A stretch of DNA of 42,746 nt from contig NCBI01000035.1 of NCBI GenBank assembly GCA_002255365.1, positions 1 through 42,746 of the forward strand, read 5' to 3'. Of this stretch, positions 27,128 to 34,451 are shown one piece after another (position 1 is the first letter of the stretch; each line of letters opens with the position of its first letter). The DNA is from Chromatiales bacterium 21-64-14 (GTDB taxonomy: Bacteria; Pseudomonadota; Gammaproteobacteria; 21-64-14). The notes under the pieces were generated by a model. It had not been told where the DNA came from. It saw only the letters and a program-made list of their open reading frames with translations, and made no database searches. The position numbers and the translations under genes are program-made.

Positions 27128-27928
27128 TCAGGCGGGTTCCCGCAGCCGGTCGATACGCAGCCGCTGGCGTTCGTCGAACAGGCGCTTCGCGCCCAGCCAG
27201 ACCGCCCCGACGGTGCCGAACCCGGTGCCGGCGGTGATCAGGAACATGATCAGGATCTGGTATTTCACCGCCTCCACCGGCGGGCTGCCGGCCAGGATCT
27301 GACCGGTCATCATGCCCGGCAGGCTGACGATGCCCGCCGCCGCCATGGCGTTGAGGATGGGGATGAGTCCGCTGCGGGTGCTCTCGCGGCGGATCTCGCC
27401 GATGGCCTCGCTCCAGTTGTCTCCCAGCAGCAGCCGCCCCTCGATCATGGCGCGCTGCTGCCAGGCGGATTGGGTAAGCCGGTCCATGGCCACCGCGATC
27501 CCGCTCATGGTGTTGCCCAGCAGCATCCCAAGCAATGGAATCGCGTACTGGGGCTGGTACCACGGCTGGGGACCGATGACCACCACCAGGGCCAGCAAGG
27601 TCACAGAGAAGGAGGATACAAACATCGACAGCGTCCCAACCCCAAAGCCCCACCAGCCGGCGAGCCGCCGACGCTGGCGCGCCATCACCTCACGACCCGC
27701 CATCAGCAGCATCACCACGGAGATGGCGCCGATCCAAACCAAGTGCACCTGGGCAAACACTGCCTTGAGCACCAGCCCCACCAGGAGCAGTTGGACCGTG
27801 GTGCGCAATGCGGCAATGAGCAGCGGGCGCGCCACTTCCAGCCGCAGCCGCACGGAAAGTGCCGCCAACGCCACCACCAGCAAGGCCGCGAGCCCCAGGT
27901 CCAGCGCGGTGAGTTGGATCAGGTGCAC
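27128..27928 (-). CDS. fetB: FetB-type iron export ABC transporter permease (UPF0014)
   Basis: Membrane subunit of the FetAB-type exporter, which in E. coli lowers cellular iron and improves resistance to peroxide. 266 aa with about seven hydrophobic helices. Family landmarks include RTTVQLLLVGLVL, PLLGMLLGNTMSGIAVAMDR, the coupling region LGDNWSEAIGEIRRES, and SLPGMMTGQILAGSPPVEAV. I start it at GTG 27928, which overlaps the last 10 nt of the ATPase gene, so the two are translationally coupled; an ATG at 27979 would add 17 unlike residues. Iron as substrate is inferred from the family. Confidence 0.88.
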   Translation of the reverse strand: MHLIQLTALDLGLAALLVVALAALSVRLRLEVARPLLIAALRTTVQLLLVGLVLKAVFAQVHLVWIGAISVVMLLMAGREVMARQRRRLAGWWGFGVGTLSMFVSSFSVTLLALVVVIGPQPWYQPQYAIPLLGMLLGNTMSGIAVAMDRLTQSAWQQRAMIEGRLLLGDNWSEAIGEIRRESTRSGLIPILNAMAAAGIVSLPGMMTGQILAGSPPVEAVKYQILIMFLITAGTGFGTVGAVWLGAKRLFDERQRLRIDRLREPA

Positions 27929-28620
27929 GCGGCCTCCGCACCGATGAGCCACTGTCCGTTCAACATACGGAAGTGGCACGTGGCAATGCGGCCGAGTTGG
28001 GCATCGTCGTGCGCGACCCAGACCACGGGCGCGTGGTGGACACGGCGGTAGTCCGCGATCAGCGCTTCGACTTGGCCGCGGCTGTTGGCATCCAGGTTGG
28101 CGGTAGGCTCGTCCAACAGCAGCACCTGTGGCTGGTTCACCAACAACCGCAATAGCGCCAGCCGCTGGCGTTCACCGGTGGACAAACGGCGCACCTCCCA
28201 ACCGAGCACCTCCGGTCCGAATCCGAGCCGTTCCAGCCCGGCGACCCCGGCGGCGGGAAAGTGTGCGCCCACCCGATCCGCCCACCACGGACTCTCCGCC
28301 GGCAGCAGGCCCACGCGACGGCGCCAGTCCGGGGGCGCAAAACGGCGCGCGGGTACTTCGTCCAGATAGACTTCACCCGCGTGCGGATCCAGGTCTGCCA
28401 GGGCCCGCAACAGCAAGGTCTTGCCCGCACCGGACGGGCCGCTGAGCGCCGCGCACTCCCCAGGACCCAGGACAAAATCCACTGGCCCGAGAAACGGGGT
28501 GCGCAGCTGCTCGACGTGCAACCGGCTCAGAACCGCTGCTCCACGCGGTGCGCGCGATTCCGGTGGGGCGCCGGTGTCTTTACAGATTCGAGATCCATCC
28601 GGTATGGTAACCGTGTCCAT
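27919..28620 (-). CDS. fetA: FetA-type ABC transporter ATP-binding protein
   Basis: ATPase subunit of the FetAB-type exporter. Motifs: Walker A LSGPSGAGKTLLLRAL, Q-loop region VGLLPAESPWW (the usual Gln is replaced by an Ala-Glu pair), signature LSTGERQRLALLRLL, Walker B VLLLDEPTANLD, and H-loop VWVAHDD. Short N-terminal domain as in FetA (GPVDFVLGPGECAAL). The ATG at 28620 gives a 233-aa protein with about 33 extra residues. A TTG at 28521 (HVEQLRTPFLGP) would match usual family length and would free the DNA that seems to hold the promoter of the divergent CDGSH gene. Stop overlaps the fetB start. Confidence 0.85.
   Translation of the reverse strand: MDTVTIPDGSRICKDTGAPPESRAPRGAAVLSRLHVEQLRTPFLGPVDFVLGPGECAALSGPSGAGKTLLLRALADLDPHAGEVYLDEVPARRFAPPDWRRRVGLLPAESPWWADRVGAHFPAAGVAGLERLGFGPEVLGWEVRRLSTGERQRLALLRLLVNQPQVLLLDEPTANLDANSRGQVEALIADYRRVHHAPVVWVAHDDAQLGRIATCHFRMLNGQWLIGAEAACT
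28579..28608 (+). promoter_or_regulatory. Candidate sigma-70 promoter for the CDGSH gene
   Basis: TTTACA at 28579-28584, an 18-nt spacer, and TATGGT at 28603-28608. It would start transcription near 28615, about 44 nt before the ATG at 28659. It lies inside the annotated 5' end of fetA, which is one reason to suspect that fetA really starts downstream at 28521. Confidence 0.4.
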
Positions 28621-28658
28621 CTGCCGGCGTCAGCCGAATCCACGGTCGAGAGGTCCTG

Positions 28659-28898
28659 ATGAAAGAGCCGGTCGTCGTCCAAAAGGGTCCTTTTCTGCTG
28701 GAACTGGAACCGGGCACCTACTGGTGGTGCGCCTGCGGACGTTCCCAAAATCAACCCTTCTGTGATGGTTCCCACAAGGATACCGGCTTCTCGCCAGTGA
28801 AGTTCGAGGTCACCGAAACGGCCCAGGTGGCCCTGTGCGGATGCAAGCACAGCGCGCAGCACCCATACTGCGACGGCACCCACAAACACCTCGACTGA
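28659..28898 (+). CDS. Dual CDGSH-type iron-sulfur domain protein
   Basis: A 79-aa protein with two consecutive CDGSH [2Fe-2S] motifs, each with three Cys and one His: CACGRSQNQPFCDGSH (residues 24-39) and CGCKHSAQHPYCDGTH (60-75). This is the small soluble double-domain class (mitoNEET/Miner2-like), with no membrane anchor or signal peptide, so it is probably cytoplasmic. The family is implicated in iron-sulfur or redox handling; the exact role in bacteria is unsettled. ATG with AGAGG five bases upstream. It is transcribed divergently from fetAB with only 38 nt between starts, suggesting shared iron-related control, though no Fur box could be recognised. Confidence 0.93.
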   Translation: MKEPVVVQKGPFLLELEPGTYWWCACGRSQNQPFCDGSHKDTGFSPVKFEVTETAQVALCGCKHSAQHPYCDGTHKHLD

Positions 28899-28941
28899 CG
28901 CGTCGGCCGGACATTCAACGCAGAAGCGCCGACGCCGGGCA

Positions 28942-31281
28942 TCAGCTGCGCTCCGACGCACCCCCCGCGTCGCCGTCCAGCCCGGACGGAGGGAGATGCA
29001 CGTAGCGGCGCACCAGAGTTGCGAACTCCTCGCGCGGCAGGGGATGGCTGATCCAGAATCCCTGTCCCGCGTGCACACCGAGGTCCTTTAGAATCCGGTA
29101 TTGGGCCTCGGTCTCGATCCCTTCCGCCACCGTGGTACAACCCAGGCCCTGGGCCAGCGCGGTCACCGCCTGGACGATGGCCCGATCCACGCCGTCGACA
29201 TCGAGACCCCGCACAAACTCCTGATCGATCTTGATCACCTGCACCGGCAATCGCCGCAGGTAGGCCAATGAAGCGTGGCCGGTGCCGAAATCGTCGATGG
29301 CGAAGCGCAGGCCGAGGTCCACCAGGCTGTGCATGGTATGGGCGCTGCGCTGCACGTCCTGCATCAGCGCGGTTTCGGTGACCTCAAACTCCAGGGACGT
29401 GGGATCCATATGGGCCACCGCCAATGCACGGCGCAGTTTGAGCGGAAAATCCGGGTTGCGGAACTCGTCGGCGCTCAGGTTGACGGATATCCGCAGGCGC
29501 AGACCGGTCGCCTGCCACTCGGTCCAGTCGCGGCACACCCGCCGTACGGTCCACTCTCCGATGGCGGAAATCCAGCCCGTGGCCTCTGCGAGCGGGATGA
29601 ACTCCGCCGGCGGCACCAGTCCCCGTTCCGGATCCTGCCAGCGGATCAAGGCCTCGGCCCCCACTACCCGGCGGGTATCCAACGCGATCATCGGCTGATA
29701 GTGGATCACGAACTCGTCCCGGGCCAGGGCCCGTTCGATGGCATGCTGAAACCGCACCCGGGCCACGCTTTGCCGGCTGCTGTCCGGATCATATAGGCCG
29801 ATGATCCCGCGCCCGTCGTGTTGGGCCACATGCACCGCGCTGGCCACCGCGCGCAGCAGATCATCAGCGGTATCCGCATCGTCCGGGAATGCGGTCACCC
29901 CGATGCTGGCGTGCAGCCGCAGCGTGTGCTCGCCGATCTCCAGGGGTTGGTTGATAGCGTCCTGCAGGACGCGCGCCAAGCGGTGGACCCGCAGCAGATC
30001 GGCCCCCGGGACACCCACCAGGAACTGCTCCACGCCCAGGTGGGCAACCAGACCCTGCGGGTCCGTGTGGTGAGTCTGAAGCCGGATGGCCACCTCATGG
30101 AGCACTTGGTCCCCTCCCGCCGCGCCCAGGACGTCGTGGACATCGGCGAAGTCGTCCAGATGCACTTGCAGCAGTCCCACGGGCCCGTGCGCGTCCACCA
30201 GGGTGCGGTCCAACCACTCCCGCGCCGCCAGCAGATTCGGCAGGCCGGTGAGCGGATCCCGGCGGCTCTCCTGGGCGAGGGCGCGCAGGTGGCCACGCTC
30301 GCGGCTCAGCAGCACCCGCGCCAGGCCCACATAGCCCACGAGCCCGAACAACCCGAGGCCCAGAAACGGGGCGCTGGTCCGCCACCAAGCCGCCCAGACG
30401 GTACGCATCGGCACGCTAATGTAGACCGCCATGGGAAAGTCCCGGAGACGCGCATAGCGGCCGATGCGCCGCGTCCGGTCGCTTTGCACCTGTCCCTCGT
30501 AGCCACCCCCGGTCCGCGCCGGATGCGCGTGCATGGTTTCTATCAGCGGGCCGGTCATCGTCGTGCTATAGAGCCGCTCCGGGTGTGGGGCCGGCAACCG
30601 CGCCAGATGTATCCCGTCGTTGCGGATCAGTCCGATAGCGGCACCCGATGAGAGCTGGATCTGGACCCAGTCCCGGGTGAGGGTGGACAGAAGCATGGAG
30701 GCCTGCAGGATGTAGCGTGGGGTACCCCGGGGGCCGCGCACCACGTAACGCACCGGGATACGCCAAGCACCCAACACCAAGCCTTTCTGGGTACGGCCAA
30801 CCCAGAGGTCGGGGGCGCGCAAAGCGGCGCGGATGCTGGCCAGTATCGCCGGATGGCGGCGCGGATCTGGAAGCCGGGCCCCAAGCGGACGCGCGGTATT
30901 GAGCAGCATCCTGCCATCGGGAGTAAACAACACCATGCTGGCCACGTCCGGGTGGCGGCTATCGTAGGTGTGGAGGATCCGATAGCGGCCTTCCAGGGAC
31001 GGCGGGGTCTGTTGCAGGAGCAGTTCACCCAGATAGGGCAGGTCGTTGCCGAGGCCTCTCAGGGCGGCCTGCACCGCATCGGCGGCCATCCGCACCTCGA
31101 TGGTCAGGGCGGAGTCCACCCGATCATAGGTCTCCTGCCAACTCCACACCCCGAAGACTATCAACACCAGCAGGCCACCGGCCACGAACAGGGCGGTGAC
31201 CCGGCGCCACAAGCGTTCCGGCTCCGGAACCGGCGCAGGCAACGCGTCGAGGGCAATCGCGGCGGATCGCGGCGTTGGCAT
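28942..31281 (-). CDS. Membrane sensor with degenerate GGDEF and intact EAL domain (c-di-GMP phosphodiesterase)
   Basis: 779-aa inner-membrane signalling protein. A first helix (about residues 26-48), a periplasmic sensor region of about 240 residues, a second helix (about 296-320), then GGDEF (about 335-495) and EAL (about 515-765) domains. The GGDEF active site reads GVEQF (in AHLGVEQFLVG) where cyclases have GGDEF, so cyclase activity is unlikely. The EAL domain keeps EALIRW, the Asn of VNLSADEF, the Glu of FEVTETAL, DDFGTGHASL, KIDQEFV and AEGIETEAQ, so it should hydrolyse c-di-GMP. Start at ATG 31281 (MPTPRSAA), just before the first helix; the frame extends 30 residues further without support. 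A monocistronic unit with its own promoter candidate. Confidence 0.92.
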   Translation of the reverse strand: MPTPRSAAIALDALPAPVPEPERLWRRVTALFVAGGLLVLIVFGVWSWQETYDRVDSALTIEVRMAADAVQAALRGLGNDLPYLGELLLQQTPPSLEGRYRILHTYDSRHPDVASMVLFTPDGRMLLNTARPLGARLPDPRRHPAILASIRAALRAPDLWVGRTQKGLVLGAWRIPVRYVVRGPRGTPRYILQASMLLSTLTRDWVQIQLSSGAAIGLIRNDGIHLARLPAPHPERLYSTTMTGPLIETMHAHPARTGGGYEGQVQSDRTRRIGRYARLRDFPMAVYISVPMRTVWAAWWRTSAPFLGLGLFGLVGYVGLARVLLSRERGHLRALAQESRRDPLTGLPNLLAAREWLDRTLVDAHGPVGLLQVHLDDFADVHDVLGAAGGDQVLHEVAIRLQTHHTDPQGLVAHLGVEQFLVGVPGADLLRVHRLARVLQDAINQPLEIGEHTLRLHASIGVTAFPDDADTADDLLRAVASAVHVAQHDGRGIIGLYDPDSSRQSVARVRFQHAIERALARDEFVIHYQPMIALDTRRVVGAEALIRWQDPERGLVPPAEFIPLAEATGWISAIGEWTVRRVCRDWTEWQATGLRLRISVNLSADEFRNPDFPLKLRRALAVAHMDPTSLEFEVTETALMQDVQRSAHTMHSLVDLGLRFAIDDFGTGHASLAYLRRLPVQVIKIDQEFVRGLDVDGVDRAIVQAVTALAQGLGCTTVAEGIETEAQYRILKDLGVHAGQGFWISHPLPREEFATLVRRYVHLPPSGLDGDAGGASERS

Positions 31282-31385
31282 CGCTCCAACCTGAGGTGGG
31301 AGAGCCCGCTGCACAGGGGCTCTGGCGGCGGGAAGGCAGAAGCGCCAGCGACCCAGCCCGCCGCCGCGCACCCCCTGTTCCGCCC

Positions 31386-31414
31386 AGTCTATTCTAGCGA
31401 AAACAAGGGGTAAA
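31386..31414 (-). promoter_or_regulatory. Candidate sigma-70 promoter for the GGDEF/EAL gene
   Basis: Minus strand TTTACC (31414-31409), 17-nt spacer, TAGACT (31391-31386). It lies about 105 nt upstream of the ATG at 31281 and downstream of the amt terminator, so it serves only the GGDEF/EAL gene. Confidence 0.45.
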
Positions 31415-31469
31415 GCCAGGGGGAGTGGCCGTTTCTCGATCCGGACCGTGATTCGGGCAGGGATACCAC

Positions 31470-31496
31470 AAAAAAAGCGGGCGCCGAAGCGCCCGC
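31470..31496 (-). terminator. Intrinsic terminator after amt
   Basis: A perfect 8-bp GC-rich stem (GCGGGCGC / GCGCCCGC, 31477-31484 with 31489-31496), tetraloop CGAA as written on the plus strand (TTCG in the minus-strand RNA), and seven A on the plus strand at 31470-31476, which become a U-run in the minus-strand transcript. It is 24 nt after the amt stop. Textbook Rho-independent terminator. Confidence 0.92.
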
Positions 31497-31520
31497 AATT
31501 GGAGGAGGCACATGCCCCGG

Positions 31521-32831
31521 TCAGAGGTTGTAAGCCCGCTCGTCGTGGAGGGCGAGATCCAGGCCTTCGGTCTCCGCCTCTTCACTGACTCGCAGGCCGA
31601 TGAAGGCGTCCACGATCTTCAGCAGGATGAAGCTGACCACGGCGTCATAGCCCAAAGTCGAACAGACGGCCACCGCCTGGGTCCAGACTTGGTGGCCCAT
31701 GGTGACGCCTTCCTTGAGTCCGGCACCGCCCAGGCCCTTGGCCACGAACACGCCGGTGAGCATGGCACCGATGATCCCACCGACGGCATGCACGCCGAAG
31801 GCATCCAGAGAGTCGTCGTAGCCAAACATCGGCTTGAGCTTTGCCACCGAGAAGTAGCAACCCACGCCAGCGGCAACACCGATGGCGATGGCCCCCATGG
31901 GACCCACGAAGCCCGAGGCCGGCGTGATGGCCACCAGACCCGCGACCGCACCGGAGGCGATACCCAGGGCGCTCGGTTTACCGTGGACGATCCACTCACT
32001 GAACATCCAGGCCAGCGCGGCGGTCGCCGTCGCGATCTGGGTGGCCGCCATCGCCATCCCCGCAGTGCCGTCGGCTGCCAACTCGCTGCCGGCGTTGAAA
32101 CCGAACCAGCCCACCCACAGCATCCCGGCACCCACCAGCGTGAGCATCAGGCTGTGAGGCGGCATCGCGGTACCCGGATAGCCTTTGCGCTTGCCCATGA
32201 CCAGGGCCGCCATCAGACCGGCCACACCGGCGTTGATGTGCACCACGGTCCCGCCCGCGAAGTCCAGGGCACCGCGGCCTCCGAGCCAGCCTCCGCCCCA
32301 GACCCAATGGGCAATGGGGGCATACACGAAGGTCAGCCACAGCCCGACGAACCATAGCATCGCCGAGAATTTCATGCGCTCGGCGAAGGCGCCCACGATC
32401 AACGCCGGGGTAATGATGGCGAAGGTGAGCTGGAACATGGAAAACACGGTTTCTGGAATGGTGCCGCTTAGGGTGTCACGCCCCACGCCGGCCATGAAGG
32501 CCTTGCCCAATCCACCGATCCACTGCTGCATGCTCCCGCCGTCCCCGAACGCCAGCCCGTAGGCATAGAGCGTCCATAGCACCGTGACCAAGCAGGTGAT
32601 GGCGAAACACTGCACCATGACGGACAGGGCGTTCTTGGCCCGAACCATGCCCGCGTAGAACAACGACAGGCCGGGCACGGTCATCAGCAGGACCAATGCA
32701 GTAGAGGTGAGCATCCAGGCGGTGTCGCCCGAATTGAGTTTGGCCGCAGTATCGGCCATCGCCAGGGTGGGCAACAACAAGGCCGCTATCGCCAGGACGC
32801 CGCGAGCGCCCGTGTACAAACGAATCTTCAT
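31521..32831 (-). CDS. amt: Ammonium transporter
   Basis: Amt/MEP/Rh family channel that imports ammonium, 436 aa. It starts with a signal-like helix (VLAIAALLLPTLAMA), then eleven membrane segments. Key residues visible: GLSLFYAGMVRAKNAL, the Phe gate in FQLTFAIITPALI, HWVWGGGWL, LDFAGGTVVHINAGVAG (first pore histidine and conserved Asp), GWFGFNAGSELA, and DAFGVHAVGGIIGAM (second pore histidine). The gene is 21 nt downstream of glnK, whose product blocks Amt when nitrogen is plentiful, and is followed by a clean terminator. The unit lies downstream of a sigma-54/NtrC control region at 33870-33996. Confidence 0.97.
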   Translation of the reverse strand: MKIRLYTGARGVLAIAALLLPTLAMADTAAKLNSGDTAWMLTSTALVLLMTVPGLSLFYAGMVRAKNALSVMVQCFAITCLVTVLWTLYAYGLAFGDGGSMQQWIGGLGKAFMAGVGRDTLSGTIPETVFSMFQLTFAIITPALIVGAFAERMKFSAMLWFVGLWLTFVYAPIAHWVWGGGWLGGRGALDFAGGTVVHINAGVAGLMAALVMGKRKGYPGTAMPPHSLMLTLVGAGMLWVGWFGFNAGSELAADGTAGMAMAATQIATATAALAWMFSEWIVHGKPSALGIASGAVAGLVAITPASGFVGPMGAIAIGVAAGVGCYFSVAKLKPMFGYDDSLDAFGVHAVGGIIGAMLTGVFVAKGLGGAGLKEGVTMGHQVWTQAVAVCSTLGYDAVVSFILLKIVDAFIGLRVSEEAETEGLDLALHDERAYNL

Positions 32832-32852
32832 GTGGAGGTCCTCCCGCCTGGC

Positions 32853-33239
<387 letters not shown>

Positions 33240-33272
33240 TCACCGGGGGACGAAGATCTGACCGCGCCCGGG

Positions 33273-33806
33273 TCAGAACCGGTAGATGCCCTCAATGGCA
33301 AGCGTATCCTGGCTCTTCACGAACCCCGCATCCGCGGGGAAGTTCCAGTCGTTGGGACTCGGGATGACCTCGACCCCGATCAGGGCGGCCATCTTCCCGA
33401 AGGCGAGGGAGGCGGGCCCGGTGGGGTAACTCCGGCAAGCCTGCTGCGCGTCGAACTGGCCGGTGTTGCTGATCCCGGACAGCGCGGTCACGCCAGCGTC
33501 CGGCCCGACGTTCAGCACCGCGGCGCCACCGAAACCATCGCTGCTGCTCCGGCTCATCGACAAGTCGCCCGTGTTGAAATGGAACGGATGAGTTGCGTGC
33601 CGAAAATCCGGTCGGTGGCCTGCCGCACAAAGCGGTGGGTCCCGGACCGCTCCACGTAACCGTTGATCCCGATCCGTCCAGCGGCCAGAATCTGGCCGCT
33701 GGGGGAGGGCACCGGCGCCGTGGACTTGCCCGCAACTCCGGCGCGGGAGGCTCCCGCACACCCCGGCATCCCCGCGGCAAAGCAAGTGATGGTAAGCGCT
33801 GGCATG
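33273..33806 (-). pseudogene. Exported/outer-membrane-like protein of unknown family, interrupted by a frameshift
   Basis: First gene of the glnK-amt unit, read in two frames. Frame one starts at ATG 33806 with GGGGAGG eight bases upstream (MPALTITCFAAGMPG, signal-like but weak) and contains GRIGINGYVERSGTHRFVRQ before stopping near 33556. Frame two supplies FHFNTGDLSMSRSSSDGFGG and ends in DTLAIEGIYRF, with stop at 33273. The two join naturally at about 33580 (TQLI then PFHF) if one C is restored in an ATCCG run, giving about 178 aa. The C-terminal Y-x-F ending resembles the beta-signal of outer membrane barrels, so a small porin-like protein is my guess. I do not recognise the family. A sequencing error is an alternative to true decay. 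Confidence 0.55.
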
Positions 33807-33869
33807 GTAAAGACCTCCCCGTGCTCAACCGTATCGATGGTGTAGTGGAAGAATCCCCGTAGGCACATT

Positions 33870-33886
33870 TGCACGACCTGTGCCAA
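33870..33886 (-). promoter_or_regulatory. Sigma-54 (RpoN) promoter of the glnK-amt unit
   Basis: The minus strand reads TTGGCACAGGTCGTGCA. The invariant GG (-24) and GC (-12) are exactly 10 nt apart, and the consensus TGGCAC-N5-TTGCW is matched at all but one fixed position. Transcription should start near 33859, giving an approximately 53-nt leader to the ATG at 33806. Genes downstream are the frameshifted exported protein, glnK and amt, classic nitrogen-regulated genes. Confidence 0.85.
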
Positions 33887-33903
33887 GGATATATACGCAA
33901 TAT

Positions 33904-33916
33904 AATCAATTATTTA
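33904..33916. promoter_or_regulatory. IHF binding site between NtrC sites and sigma-54 promoter
   Basis: AATCAATTATTTA matches the IHF consensus WATCAANNNNTTR at every position and is embedded in an AT-rich island (33888-33923) in otherwise GC-rich DNA. It is centred about 50 bp upstream of the predicted start, the usual place where IHF bends DNA to bring NtrC to the sigma-54 polymerase. Confidence 0.75.
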
Positions 33917-33947
33917 TTAAACATCGGTCCGATTGGGCCAGGAACTA

Positions 33948-33964
33948 TGCACTAAAATGGGGAG
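33948..33964. promoter_or_regulatory. NtrC-binding site 1 (promoter-proximal)
   Basis: TGCACTAAAATGGGGAG resembles the NtrC dyad TGCACCAAAATGGTGCA (12-13 of 17 positions). It is centred about 97 bp upstream of the predicted sigma-54 start. The left half-site is perfect, the right one degenerate. Confidence 0.7.
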
Positions 33965-33979
33965 CCCCGCCGCGGGCGA

Positions 33980-33996
33980 TGCACAACTAAAGTGCG
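33980..33996. promoter_or_regulatory. NtrC-binding site 2 (promoter-distal)
   Basis: TGCACAACTAAAGTGCG has symmetrical half-sites TGCAC and GTGC(G) separated by 7 nt, as in the NtrC dyad. Its centre is 32 bp (three helical turns) from that of site 1, the same spacing as the paired enhancer sites of E. coli glnA, and about 129 bp upstream of the predicted start. Confidence 0.7.
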
Positions 33997-34114
33997 TTCG
34001 CGCCCGCGCCCAGGCAACCGCCGCAGTGGCGCAATGCATCCGCCCCGTCGCGGGACAGCAAAGCGTCCATTGGCGTAGACTTACGGGTTGAAGTCGCCAA
34101 CAGGACCCGACACC

Positions 34115-34372
34115 ATGGACCCCAAGATCCTGGATGACCTGGCGCGGCGCTTGGCGGACGCGGTCCCGCCAGCGATACGCGGCCTTCAGGAGGACCTCCA
34201 GAAGAACCTGCGTGCCGCGCTGCAGGGCGCCTTCGCGCGGCTCGATCTGGTAACCCGGGAGGAATTCGACGTGCAGGTACAGGTGCTGAGCCGCACGCGG
34301 GAGAAGCTGGAAGGCTTGGAGGCGCAGGTCGCCGCCCTGGAACAGCAGCTACTCAACCGCAAGCCGGAGTAG
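34115..34372 (+). CDS. ubiK: Ubiquinone biosynthesis accessory factor UbiK
   Basis: 85-aa BMFP/YqiC-family protein that in E. coli works with UbiJ in the cytosolic ubiquinone-biosynthesis complex. It starts MDPKILDDLARRLADAVPP, has an amphipathic helix with QEDLQKNLRAALQGAFARLDLVTREEFDVQ (parts FARLDLVTREEFD), then a C-terminal coiled coil with leucine heptads (LEGLEAQVAALEQQLL) that drives trimer formation. ATG 34115 has AGGA 10 nt upstream; an in-frame TTG at 34088 is less likely. It is divergent from the nitrogen-regulated unit and 79 nt before yifB. Confidence 0.92.
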   Translation: MDPKILDDLARRLADAVPPAIRGLQEDLQKNLRAALQGAFARLDLVTREEFDVQVQVLSRTREKLEGLEAQVAALEQQLLNRKPE

Positions 34373-34451
34373 ACACACCGCGGGTCGCGTACCCCGGGTG
34401 GCGCCACAGGAACACGGCGCCGCGTCCCGCCGCTTTCAGGAAAGGATGCCG

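Noticed and set aside
33554..33886. A 110-codon start at 33886 for the frameshifted exported protein
   Set aside because: It would begin inside the sigma-54 promoter, upstream of the predicted transcript start; ATG 33806 has a good ribosome site.
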